A stretch of DNA of 64,000 nt, from assembly GCA_964471825.1 (NCBI GenBank), contig CAYYKD010000006.1, positions 1-64,000 of the forward strand, written 5' to 3'. The DNA comes from CAYYKD01 sp964471825. GTDB lineage: Bacteria > Spirochaetota > GWE2-31-10 > CAYYKD01. The position numbers and the translations under genes were made by a program. Positions 55,404 to 64,000 of this stretch are shown piece after piece (the stretch's first letter is position 1; every line of letters begins with the position of its first letter). Below the pieces are notes generated by a model that did not search any database, was not told the DNA's origin, and saw only the letters and a program-made list of their open reading frames with translations.

Positions 55404-57687
55404 AATATATAGCTCCATATTTGTATTCAAAATCTATAAATACATCGAATACTATCTTGCGGATTGCGTTGATTTGTGAAAATGCTTCTTTTCGTTTCAT
55501 AGGCCCAACAACAATAGTGTAGTAATTTTTTCCTTTGACTTTTTTTTCAATAATCATTGGTAGTTTTGCAGGCGGTTTCTTATAGAGGCTTGTATAGTTT
55601 TCAATATATTTTTTTCTATAGTCAAGAACTGTTGTTATACTGTAGACACCCTTTTCAAATGCGTTAATTTGTATATTGTAGTGATCCTTCCTTTTTAGAT
55701 TCTTGAATTTTTTTAAACTATCTAGCGGATCAACTTTTAATTCATTTGTTCGTTTTTGCTTTTCATCAGATTTTATTTCGGGTTTTTGTTCTGTTTTAGT
55801 ATTTGTTTTAGTATTTGTTTTATCTTCTGATTTAGCTTGAGTCTTGTTTTCTTGTTTAATTTCATCTTTTTTTTCTTTTTGATCTGTTAATTGTTTTTCG
55901 ATCTGTGTTAGAGCTTTGTCAAGTTTTGATTCGTTAGTATCAGGCTTTATAAGCACTGAATCAGAGGTCATATCGGAATTCAATGCGGTTAAATCTATAT
56001 TTAGATCTATTGTAGTGTCTGTGGTTGAATCTGTGGTAGTATCTGTTGTTGAATCTTTATTTATGTGTGTTGTAGTACTCGTCATCGTATCTGCTGTGAA
56101 ATCAGTTATTTTAAGATCTTTGTTTGCTTCGTTAGAATCAGTAATTTTAGTATCAGTTAATTCAATTAAATTTGCATTATCAGAATCGTTTGGTTTACTC
56201 TTATCGCTAAAGAATTCTATATAGGGGATACTTATATCATTTCTTTTTAAGAATTTTACATGTTCAAAGAACTTATTATCCTTTGAGTCTGAAAATTCAA
56301 CAATTTTCTCTTCAATTATTCTAACAGGTTCATTAAATGCCGAGTCTCCTGCTTGAAAGTATTCAGCAGAGAAAAGATATTTACCATAGTTAAAATCTTG
56401 AGCATAGATCGGTGTTTCACCCATCTCGATAAATCCATCTTGATCGTAGATGGTTAGAGGTGCTATTTTTTTATATTTTACTATTGATCTTCTACCATTT
56501 GACAGGATTGCAAATGAGGTCTTTTTAAAATTCGGCAGAATTTCCAGTGAACCGTCCACTCTCTCTCGTGTAATTACAGGATATCTAGTTAAGAGCTCTT
56601 TTATGTGAAATTTAGCATCTATCATAGATGAGATATTTAAGCTCATCTCTTTAACCGGCTCCTCAATAAAGTTAAGGGAATAGTTCTTAGCCGCTAGTTT
56701 TATGTTTAATTGTTTACCGTCATTTTTTCTGATAGGTATTGTAAGTGGAGATTTATGCACAAAACTGTATTCATCAGAGCCGAGTCTATACTGCAGATCA
56801 TATGAACCGATGTCAAAAATTATATCTATAAAGTATCCATCATCTTTAAAAATCAGATTTTGTGTATAGATATTGTCCCAGACCTCTGCAAAATGTATGA
56901 GAAATTCGTTTTTTTCATCCTCTTTTGTAACTAGTTTATGAAGTTTAAACCGCTCATCCTCACTTATGTCTACAATCTGATATGGTGCAAGACCGATTGA
57001 TATCTCTTTGCCTAGCGGCACATCAACAAAGGTCTGCACTGCTGTTTCACCGGATAGACCTGTAGAATCTGAGTCAATTTTAATTAGTCTAATAACTTTT
57101 TTATAGTCCTTTTCAAAATCAAAGGTGTCATTCTTGTAATCTCTGATTTTTCCGGAAAATATTACCGGACGAATTCGCTCTGTTAGTATAAAATCCTGCC
57201 CGTCATAGTCTTTAATGAATATAATATTTGTGAGATTATCCTTTTTATAGGTGATCTCGTAATTATTTTGTCTGACACTCACAGGCACTCCGCGAAGAGG
57301 CTCATATTTTACAATGCAGTCATCCCCTTCAAATCTCATCTTAAATGAATATACAGGGATCTCAATTTTTTTATTGTCAATTATGTTGATTTTATAGAAA
57401 ACCGTTTTGTAAGTGTAATCTACAAACCCTCTTTCATTTTTAAATCGCTTAACAACAAACGCATTGACTTCACCTTTATTGATCTTTGGCACAACAAAAT
57501 TTGTGTTGTCTAGTGCCTCATTGGCACCCTTAGTCTCCGGAAAAATCTTCACTACAAGATCCTCCGGTCCGAATTTAAAATAAACAAGTGCAAATTCCTT
57601 GTCACGACCTGTCTGCATTGAGTTAGCTGAAATAGAACCTATAACTAATGAAAATAGAGTTAAAAATAGTGGTAAATATTTATGCAT
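55396..57687 (-). CDS. secreted protein with low-complexity linker and C-terminal SPOR-like domain
   Basis: This 763-aa protein has a signal peptide (HKYLPLFLTLFSLVIGSISA) and about 470 residues of beta-rich extracytoplasmic structure. A disordered linker follows, with tandem Thr/Asp/Ser repeats (DSTTDTTTDSTTDTT) and Lys/Thr/Glu-rich stretches (KTNTKTNTKTEQKPE). The C-terminal SPOR-like domain reads HYNIQINAFEKGVYSITTVL ... YYTIVVGPMKRKEAFSQINA. SPOR domains direct proteins to septal or remodelled peptidoglycan, and the linker could span the periplasm. The gene is coupled to the next lipoprotein gene. Family otherwise unrecognised. Confidence 0.65.
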   Translation of the reverse strand: MHKYLPLFLTLFSLVIGSISANSMQTGRDKEFALVYFKFGPEDLVVKIFPETKGANEALDNTNFVVPKINKGEVNAFVVKRFKNERGFVDYTYKTVFYKINIIDNKKIEIPVYSFKMRFEGDDCIVKYEPLRGVPVSVRQNNYEITYKKDNLTNIIFIKDYDGQDFILTERIRPVIFSGKIRDYKNDTFDFEKDYKKVIRLIKIDSDSTGLSGETAVQTFVDVPLGKEISIGLAPYQIVDISEDERFKLHKLVTKEDEKNEFLIHFAEVWDNIYTQNLIFKDDGYFIDIIFDIGSYDLQYRLGSDEYSFVHKSPLTIPIRKNDGKQLNIKLAAKNYSLNFIEEPVKEMSLNISSMIDAKFHIKELLTRYPVITRERVDGSLEILPNFKKTSFAILSNGRRSIVKYKKIAPLTIYDQDGFIEMGETPIYAQDFNYGKYLFSAEYFQAGDSAFNEPVRIIEEKIVEFSDSKDNKFFEHVKFLKRNDISIPYIEFFSDKSKPNDSDNANLIELTDTKITDSNEANKDLKITDFTADTMTSTTTHINKDSTTDTTTDSTTDTTIDLNIDLTALNSDMTSDSVLIKPDTNESKLDKALTQIEKQLTDQKEKKDEIKQENKTQAKSEDKTNTKTNTKTEQKPEIKSDEKQKRTNELKVDPLDSLKKFKNLKRKDHYNIQINAFEKGVYSITTVLDYRKKYIENYTSLYKKPPAKLPMIIEKKVKGKNYYTIVVGPMKRKEAFSQINAIRKIVFDVFIDFEYKYGAIYYE

Positions 57688-57809
57688 AGTATTATCCCTG
57701 TAAAAATATCGTTAAAAAAAGAGATAAACTTAACCGGTTTAACTAAAGAATGTATAAAAATTGGATATTTGGATTGATTGACTATACAAAGTTGGCGGAT
57801 TATACAAAT

Positions 57810-57842
57810 AAAAAAGCTGTCTAAACTAAGTTTAAACAGCTT
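57810..57842 (-). terminator. terminator of the tRNA-Lys/tRNA-Glu transcript
   Basis: On the minus strand a 13-bp stem (one G-U pair) between 57842-57830 and 57826-57814 has a 3-nt loop and is followed by TTTTTT. Confidence 0.85.
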
Positions 57843-57850
57843 ATACACAT

Positions 57851-57922
57851 CATCGAGTAGGGGAGTCGAACCCCTCTTGCAAGGATGAAAACCTTGAGTC
57901 CTAACCGATAGACGAACTCGAC
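57851..57922 (-). tRNA. tRNA-Glu (anticodon TTC)
   Basis: A 72-nt cloverleaf on the minus strand: acceptor GTCGAGT/ACTCGAT (G-U closing pair), anticodon stem CAAGG/CCTTG with loop TTTTCAT (TTC), and T-arm GAGGGGTTCGACTCCCC. CCA is not encoded. It follows tRNA-Lys by 5 nt in one transcript. Confidence 0.95.
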
Positions 57923-57927
57923 TTGTT

Positions 57928-58000
57928 TGACCTGCGAAGGGTTCGAACCTTCGACCCACGCCTTAAAAGGGCGTTGCTCTACCAGCTGAGCTAGCAGGTC
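57928..58000 (-). tRNA. tRNA-Lys (anticodon TTT)
   Basis: A 73-nt cloverleaf on the minus strand: acceptor GACCTGC/GCAGGTC with discriminator A, D-arm GCTC...GAGC, anticodon stem ACGCC/GGCGT with loop CTTTTAA (TTT), and T-loop GGTTCGAACC. It is first in the two-tRNA transcript. Confidence 0.96.
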
Positions 58001-58014
58001 AATTTGACTTTTGT

Positions 58015-58043
58015 AAGTTATCATATTTCAGTTCAAATGTCAA
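58015..58043 (-). promoter_or_regulatory. promoter of the tRNA-Lys/tRNA-Glu transcript
   Basis: Minus strand: TTGACA (58043-58038), 17 nt, TAACTT (58020-58015), ending 14 nt before the tRNA-Lys 5' end. The spacing is the same as for tRNA-Gly at 19080. Confidence 0.75.
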
Positions 58044-58074
58044 CATATTTTTTAATAAATAATATTAAAAAAAT

Positions 58075-58881
58075 CTATTTGGTTAATACGAAATAGACGG
58101 ACTGAGGTTGAAGTTTTTCAAAATTGTTTTTTGGATGATAATGATAATTCCACCTAAATAAAAATGAAAAAATTGAATCAAGAAAAACAAGAAAATCGTT
58201 ATTCCAAGGTGATATTTTAAGTGTTTTTCCTATAAGTCTTGTAAATGGAGTTATACAGTAAGATTTTTTAATGATTTTAAAACCGGCATCCACAATAATT
58301 TTTTGTAGTATTTTTTTGGGAATTCCCCGTTCATTTTTAGTTAATCCGGCTCTCTGTTTTTCCCAATCCCCCATTGATACTATCGGCTCTCTAATAATTG
58401 CAATGCCATCTTTTTTTAGAACCCTAAATATTTCATTGACTACTGTTGTAACATTTGGAATATGATGCAGTGTTCCAAGACATGAAATAAAATTAAATGA
58501 GCAGTTGTCAAATGGCATTATACCAGATGAGTTCGGTTTGATATATTGAAGGTTAATATTATCAATTTTTTGCTCAATTAAGTTATCTGATGGTTCTAGT
58601 ATTGTTAGGTTTGAAATTTTATTTATGATTGGAAGGAATTCGGCACTATAGGCACTTCCAATTCCTAATACATTCTCAAAGTGGCAATTCTTGTTACTTT
58701 TTAAGACATATCTAAAACCTAATCTTTTATTTAGTGAGTGGTAACCGTAATTAGATCCATTTGAATTTTTTGCTCCTAGATCTGCATAGCCCTCTTTTTC
58801 TTCGTTGTACCATTTTTCTATTTGTTCACTTGTAAATTTGTCTCCATATAGTTCTTTTCCAGATAAATATATTTCTTCCAA
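58075..58881 (-). CDS. class I SAM-dependent methyltransferase
   Basis: This 268-aa enzyme has motif I VLGIGSAYSAEFL, an acidic motif II position (LTILEPSDNL), motif IV-like NFISCLGTLHHIPNVTTVV and VLKKDGIAIIREP, typical of the Methyltransf_11/25 group (UbiE-like fold). Small-molecule, lipid or sugar substrates are all possible. It ends about 70 nt from the tRNA-Lys promoter and is otherwise isolated. Confidence 0.75.
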   Translation of the reverse strand: MEEIYLSGKELYGDKFTSEQIEKWYNEEKEGYADLGAKNSNGSNYGYHSLNKRLGFRYVLKSNKNCHFENVLGIGSAYSAEFLPIINKISNLTILEPSDNLIEQKIDNINLQYIKPNSSGIMPFDNCSFNFISCLGTLHHIPNVTTVVNEIFRVLKKDGIAIIREPIVSMGDWEKQRAGLTKNERGIPKKILQKIIVDAGFKIIKKSYCITPFTRLIGKTLKISPWNNDFLVFLDSIFSFLFRWNYHYHPKNNFEKLQPQSVYFVLTK

Positions 58882-58976
58882 TTACTATCTCCTTGGTTTA
58901 TAGTTAGGTTATTTTATTGCGATTCGCTGTTACAATATTAGTACTATTCATTTATTAAAAAGTCAAGTAAATTCAT

Positions 58977-59002
58977 GATCATAGGTGATGATCATAGGTG
59001 AT
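58977..59002. repeat. 13-bp exact tandem duplication
   Basis: GATCATAGGTGAT occurs twice head to tail (58977-58989, 58990-59002) in the intergenic region between the methyltransferase and lipoprotein genes. Function unknown; it may be a paired binding site or a simple replication slip. Confidence 0.6.
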
Positions 59003-59063
59003 CAATGGGGCACTTCTAATTATCTGCTTTGAATTTATGTCGAAGAACTTTTTTATTCATTAG

Positions 59064-59771
59064 CTATTCATCCCACTCATATATTCCCCATCCTTCAGGG
59101 AAATACAACTGATCGGTTGTGTTGTCCGGTGCGTAATCAACTGTAATATCATCACTTCCTTTTATTGTAATTATAACCGAATACTTTGTAAAAGGGCCAT
59201 AGTATATCTTGCTACTTTTATAATCACTAAAAAAAAAGCTTTTTCTTGTAGGGTCAATATCAGGATAAACAGGATGAATCCGCTTATCATATCCAAAGTA
59301 ATACCCAAGATCATCGATAACTGTATTCTGTGCAGGAAAATAGTCTTTTGGCCATCCAATAAGTTGTTTCTCAACATCATTATTAAATTTGATTTTTATG
59401 TTAAACGATATCAAATAACTATTATAGCTGGGTGATGACCAAGTTTGACAGCTTGTTTCATCATTTAATCCAATAGTACCATTACAAAATTCAATTTCAT
59501 TATAGTCATTTATTGAGCCTGATATTTCAAGACATCTACGATAGTGGTCTAAGTCAGAAAAATCATCTTGAGTATTGTCAAGAAGTTGTCCCGGTATTAT
59601 GATCCTATTTGATTTATAACTAATGTCTTCAGTTGTGTCATTTATTATGTTTATCTTAATTAACATTGCACTTGTATTCGGTACATTTGAAAACGGATTA
59701 GGCTGACATGAGAAAAAATAAATTGATACCGCTGTTATAAGTACTATTAATGTTTGTGTTTTAATTTTCAT
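59064..59771 (-). CDS. predicted lipoprotein of unknown function
   Basis: The 235-aa product has a lipoprotein signal ending in IYFFSC (Cys near residue 22). The mature protein looks beta-rich with several Tyr/Asp-rich loops, and two further cysteines (RRCLEIS and IEFCNG) may form a disulphide. No family is recognised. It is flanked by intergenic DNA on both sides and appears to be monocistronic. Confidence 0.6.
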   Translation of the reverse strand: MKIKTQTLIVLITAVSIYFFSCQPNPFSNVPNTSAMLIKINIINDTTEDISYKSNRIIIPGQLLDNTQDDFSDLDHYRRCLEISGSINDYNEIEFCNGTIGLNDETSCQTWSSPSYNSYLISFNIKIKFNNDVEKQLIGWPKDYFPAQNTVIDDLGYYFGYDKRIHPVYPDIDPTRKSFFFSDYKSSKIYYGPFTKYSVIITIKGSDDITVDYAPDNTTDQLYFPEGWGIYEWDE

Positions 59772-59864
59772 ATTATATCTCCTCTGGTATATCAGATGAA
59801 TCGTTGTATATGCTAATACTAAAATGCAGGTATTAAAAATTCCTTAGTAATTTTTTAAAATATT

Positions 59865-62800
59865 CTACATTGAACGCATAAAATTTACTGGAAAAAATTC
59901 ATAGACAATGGGGGTTTCTACACCTAGATAGGTGTGTAGAACCATTTTGAGATTGTGGTTACCATTATTTTTTCGTGAGGTGCCGAGCCCCTCTTTACCG
60001 TAGCCGTCTGCGGTCTGCTCCTCAAATGTCGCTTTGTCAAAGTAGATTGCGGAGTCGGCATAGTATTTTGTTGCTCTTATCAGGTAGTCATTTTTCCGTG
60101 TGGTCTCATATTTCTTTTGATACACTGCACCAAGATTGTTTGACAGAATGGTAAGGTTATCAAGGATGATCCTGTGATCTTTAATATCGGTCTGTAGAGG
60201 TGCTTGAATTTGTGCAAGATCATTAAAATATGCAAGACTTTCAAAGAGAATGCTTTCAGAGAGATCAAATTTTTCAAGTTTATATAGAATTGTTCCTATA
60301 AAGAACTTCAGGTTGTTATTTGACGGGAATTTTTCTGCAAGCACATTGATTCTTTTATATGCTTCATAGTAATCCGCATCTCGATAGTTGAGCCACCCCA
60401 GATTAAAGGTCATTGGATCGTTAATAAACCCCTTGGATTCTGCAAGTAGATAATTTTCCTTAGCTTTGTCATATTTTCGTTTGAACAACATATTGTAGTT
60501 GCCTAGATTATAGTATGCCCTACCATAACCGGCATCAACTTTTATTGAGTCAATAAAATATTTCTCGGCAAGAATATCACCGTTTCTATTCGTATAGTAG
60601 TATTCTCCAAGGTCGTTAAATGTCTTTGAAAGAAGTTTTCTGTACTTATCAGACTCATATCTACCCGGTTCGTTGTCTTTCATATAGTTAAGTTTACTTA
60701 TCGTATCGTTGAGGTGTTGAAATTGTTCTTCCAATACACCCAGTTTCTGTTTATATCGTGCGTATTGATAGTCGATTTCCGGCAGGTTGATCTTACCTCT
60801 GGCTGTGTCCCATGCAGTCTTTAGTACCTTCCTGCCGATGTCGAGTTCATCGATATCAAGAAGAAACTCTGCAAACTCAGCGTAAACTTCCGGGTCAATT
60901 TTTTTAGGAAAATATTTCTCTACATGTTCATAGTGTCTTTTTGCCTCTGGGTAGTTTTTCTGTTTTATGTATATTCTAAATAGACCAAAAGATGCTATGC
61001 TGTTCATGTCATTTATATCCAGAACATCAAGATAGGCTTCTTTTGCATCTTCAATTTTTGGCGGCTGTTCTTCACTCCAATCGAGGTTTGTCTGTGCTAT
61101 TCCAAGGTAAGCATCTATATTGTTCTTGTTAGCGGCAATAATCTCTTTGAATTTCTGAATTGCCCGTTCAAAGTCTTTTCGTTCTCTGAGCATATGAGCA
61201 AATTCAAGCTGTGTCGGAAGATGATTCGGCTTTAGAGAAAATGCCAGCATATATTTTTCTTCTGAGCTTTTATAATACTTCAGCTCTCGATACTTTCGTG
61301 CATATTGGATTGTCTCTTTGAATCTTCTCTGCGTGTCAAAGGCGATTTTAAAGTGTTTTTCTGCATCACTTCTGATACTTCTATTTAGATACTCAAGCCC
61401 CTTTTTGTAGTGGTAAGTAGCTTTCATAGTGGGTACGATTATTGATTGGATAAACACAAACAGTGCAACGATAAAAAGAAGGGTTGCAGCAGCCTTTCCA
61501 ATAATCGGAAGGATATTTTTTTTAATATTGTAGAGAAATGAGGCCTGTTCATCTTTTAATTCAGCACCTGTCCGCTTCCATTCGTGAATATAGGATAATG
61601 ATTTGTNNNNNNNNNNGATTTGTCGCCTGTTAGTTTCTCATAGGCCTTAATGATGTCGACAACACTTTTTCCTCTTATGAGTTCATATACAAGGGATTTT
61701 ACCTGTCTATCTTTATATTTTGTGTTTATCAGGGCATTTGAGATCTTAGTTTCAGCCTCTCTTGGAAGAGCAGAGAGTGTAATAATGACTTTTTTCCGTT
61801 CCTCGTCTGTCAGTAAAAGCTCATCAGAGTCCTCTTTATGATCATCCGCCTCATCGAGAGATTCAAGGTCTGCGTCATCAAGCATTGCCTCAGCTTCATC
61901 AATGTCGTCCAGCAGAGAACTTCCGGTGTTTTCTTGATCACCGCCTAATGCAATATCATCAAGATTAACAAAATCAGAATCACCATCAGCATTTGAACCG
62001 TCATTATCAAGCGAGATATCTGTCAGATCATTTAAGTCAAAACCTATATCATCTGAAGATTTCTTTGAGGTCCTAGGGGTTGATTCAATACCGAGCGACT
62101 CGAGGTCAAATCCTCCAAGCAGATCATCAGAGCCTCCTGAACTTTGATCCGCAGAGTCTAAACCTTCTCCCAGCCCATCCAGATCGGTCAGGCCGGATAT
62201 ATCAAATGCATCATCTTTGTCAGATATGGTTGATTTGCTATCAGATAGAATATCATCACCCAGACTGAGATCGTCCAGCCCTGAGAGGTCAAAGTCAACT
62301 TTTTTACCGGGCGATTTTGGATCAGAGAGCTGAGAATCGAGTTGACTTAGATCACTATATGAATCTGCTTCAAGCCCGAGTTTATCAAGTACTTCCTTTA
62401 CTTCCTCTGTTTCTTCAACTTCCTCAGAGACAATTGCTTCGTTTTCGTCAAAAAATGTTGCTGTGTTGCCTGTTGTGGATTCGATATCACCTAGAAATTC
62501 GGCATTGCCGTCATCAAATGGAGTTAATGATGGTTGACCTGCGTCTGAAGTGTCGTCGAGATTGAGGTCAAATTTAAACGGTTCCTCTGAAGTTGCTTCA
62601 TTAAGTTCTATTTGTGTTTCATTTGTGCTAAAGGGGTCTGTTTGATCTACTAAACCATCGGTGAAGTCGTCTGATATATCCTGATTTTCCGGTGTTAATC
62701 CATAATCTGTATTTTCACCAACATCTTCATTATCGTCAGGGATTATATCATCGGCAAATGCATCGACAGCACCAATATCGATACCCGATAAATCAAACGC

Positions 62801-63499
62801 TGCCTCAGGTTCATCAGTTTCTTCAACCGCGTTTAGAGAGTCATCAGACATTGTCAGCCAATCATCTTCATTTGCAGGTGACACTGTACTGGTATTGTAG
62901 TTGTCGGATTTAGAATCCGAGAGAAATCCCTCATCTCCAAGCATTGATAACGGGTCATCAGCTGTATCCATCCCTTCGTTGTTAAAATCAGGAGTATCAT
63001 CAGTTGAACTTAGGTCGGCCAGATCTCCAAGGCCGGAAAGTAGGCTTAGTTCATCAGAGTTGTCATTATCAGTATCCGCATCTGATATTTCGTTATCAGC
63101 AAAGGCAGAGGATCCGTCTGTACCGGATAAGTCAGCAAATGGATCATCATTGTCTGTGATATTATCTAATCCGATCTCATCCGGTCCGTCGTTATCAAAG
63201 TTAAAATTATTATCAATGCCAGTATCAGCCGATTCATCCTTAGAATTGTCACCTGAAAGATCAAGAGAATCTAGACCGGAGAGGAAATCGTCTCCATCAG
63301 AAAGATCGCTTAGAATATCCTTACCAAGCTCATTTGCGATGTCATTCATATCAGTATCTTGATTAATTTGTGATTCGTCAATTTTATCAGGGATTTCTAC
63401 CGGATTAAGTGAGATTCCTTTTGACTGTAGAATCTCTACCTCGTCAGCAATGTTCAGGAGTTCGTTTCTAATGTTTTCGAGTTCTTCATATTTCGGCAT
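59865..63499 (-). CDS. FlcA-like membrane TPR protein with acidic disordered N-terminus (two ORFs joined across a spurious gap)
   Basis: Merging the 7 bases shared by both gap flanks (ACAAATC on the coding strand) joins the ORFs as LTGDKSLSYIHEW and gives one 1205-aa protein. Order: helical start (MPKYEELENIRNELLNIADE), an acidic disordered region (about 40-570) with repeated FDLSGL-type motifs, a helical segment ending GKSVVDIIKAYEKLTGDK, and one transmembrane helix (AATLLFIVALFVFIQSIIV). About 520 residues of C-terminal TPRs follow (YHYKKGLEYLNRSIRSDAEK, YYNLGNYNMLFKRKYDKAKE). This cytoplasmic-tail/TM/periplasmic-TPR design and the N-terminal sequence resemble FlcA (BB0326), the Borrelia flagellar collar protein needed for stator assembly. 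Homology is my inference. The ATG at 63499 has only a weak ribosome site. Confidence 0.7.
61607..61616. other. spurious assembly gap (10 N over a 7-bp contig overlap)
   Basis: The base runs on each side of the Ns, gatttgt (61600-61606) and gatttgt (61617-61623), are identical. Collapsing them removes 17 positions, restores a continuous frame, and makes the whole CDS exactly 1206 codons. Confidence 0.85.
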
Positions 63500-63735
63500 A
63501 TTTTATTGTTTTGTCCCCGTAAATCATGAAAGATCTTGCAGCAATTTATTATTATTAAAAGTTATTAATAATAGATATTAATAACAGATTAAACAGTAAT
63601 TTTCAACATAAATCACTTTCAAATAGCTTTTCAAAAATGCATTCAATAACTAACTGTTGTATCTATTAAGTATTTCGGAATATTGCCGAATTTTTAAACC
63701 AATAATCTTAATTATATTTTATTTGAGGAAAATTA

Positions 63736-64000
63736 ATGCAAAGAATCTTAATAATAATTTTTGTAGTGGTTATTTATAGCGTGAGCTCTCTTGAGAGGTT
63801 TGTTGATTTTGGGCTTATAAAGAAGGCTTCAGCACCCAGGTTTCTTGAGAGTGGAATACTATTTACATTAAGACCCGGTACCGGGCAGGATGTTTTTTTA
63901 AGGACAGATCTGGATAATTGGGAAAAAAATCATTATTTTAAGGAATCTCTCTATGGAGTGCAGTATGCATTTGTACCATATAAGAGGGGGCATAAAGTGA
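63736..64000 (+). CDS. partial secreted protein, possible carbohydrate-binding (CBM48/AMPK-like) domain
   Basis: From ATG 63736 (GAGGAAAATTA upstream) an open frame runs off the window end (88 codons seen). A signal peptide (RILIIIFVVVIYSVSS) is followed by SGILFTLRPGTGQDVFLRTD, LDNWEKNHYFKESLYG, a pattern like the FNxW motif of isoamylase-N/CBM48 or AMPK-beta glycogen-binding domains. Divergent from the FlcA-like gene. The intergenic 63500-63735 is AT-rich with no clear feature. The rest of the protein is unseen. Confidence 0.6.
   Translation, partial: MQRILIIIFVVVIYSVSSLERFVDFGLIKKASAPRFLESGILFTLRPGTGQDVFLRTDLDNWEKNHYFKESLYGVQYAFVPYKRGHKV

Noticed and set aside
57660..58024. Two minus-strand ORFs (99 and 67 aa)
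   Set aside because: They read through tRNA-Glu and tRNA-Lys.
61650..63362. Several plus-strand ORFs opposite the FlcA-like gene
   Set aside because: Antisense to D/S-rich codons, low-complexity products, no start signals.

Overview
The window is AT-rich bacterial DNA with five 10-N scaffold gaps, so it comes from a draft assembly. The gene content points to a member of the Spirochaetota. It holds a chemotaxis set (MCP, CheY, CheB), a large membrane TPR protein resembling the spirochaetal periplasmic-flagellar collar protein FlcA, TlyA, a GT39 protein O-mannosyltransferase, LPP20-like secreted proteins, many lipoproteins, and a MurE without the DAP-specific DNPR motif. The phylum assignment is inference from gene content; no rRNA operon is present.

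Layout. 1-3410: an MCP gene whose 5' end is split by a 183-bp palindromic MITE-like element, then a small membrane protein and a divergent TetR regulator sharing a two-operator intergenic region. 3411-6111: a GC-rich nested palindrome and a GlpA/GlpB-like oxidoreductase pair. 6308-12644: cheY-cheB-phosphosugar mutase-DUF3857/transglutaminase/TPR protein. 12724-13431: a HigB/Gp49-type toxin and Xre antitoxin, each carrying one in-frame TAA. 13635-18969: rlmD, a lipoprotein with a consensus leaderless-type promoter, pepA, and a double cNMP-binding protein. 19080-24280: tRNA-Gly, ispA-tlyA-lipoprotein-mltD-LPP20-like gene. 24300-28830: ferredoxin, LOG-family protein, and a propeller sensor kinase.

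28902-37490: FN3-like protein, rplM-rpsI (S9 with a long Lys/Ala/Pro extension), recX, CPA2 antiporter, a frameshifted LPP20-like gene, a protein mannosyltransferase and a PA14-like partner. 37503-48992: zinc-ribbon membrane protein, secreted repeat protein, a giant SpoIIE phosphatase with an extracytoplasmic sensor, a degenerate histidine kinase, and a kinase/OmpR regulator pair whose regulator appears to start with AUU. 49089-54312: alpha/beta hydrolase, murE, response-regulator/kinase hybrid, patatin. 54348-58074: a second copy of the repeat element, two SPOR-like envelope proteins, tRNA-Glu and tRNA-Lys. 58075-64000: methyltransferase, lipoprotein, the FlcA-like protein, and the start of a carbohydrate-binding-like secreted protein.

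Themes are signalling (chemotaxis, three further kinases, SpoIIE phosphatase), envelope and peptidoglycan work (MurE, MltD, SPOR-like proteins, lipoproteins, O-mannosylation), and housekeeping. The most useful corrections are: (1) the gap at 61607-61616 is spurious, because the flanks share 7 bases and merging them joins two ORFs into one 1205-aa protein; (2) the MCP start is displaced by an insertion whose removal plus a 2-bp duplication restores the frame exactly; (3) the toxin-antitoxin pair is doubly nonsense-mutated; (4) the OmpR-type regulator is full length only if it starts at an AUU codon. I found no CRISPR array, prophage or transposase gene.
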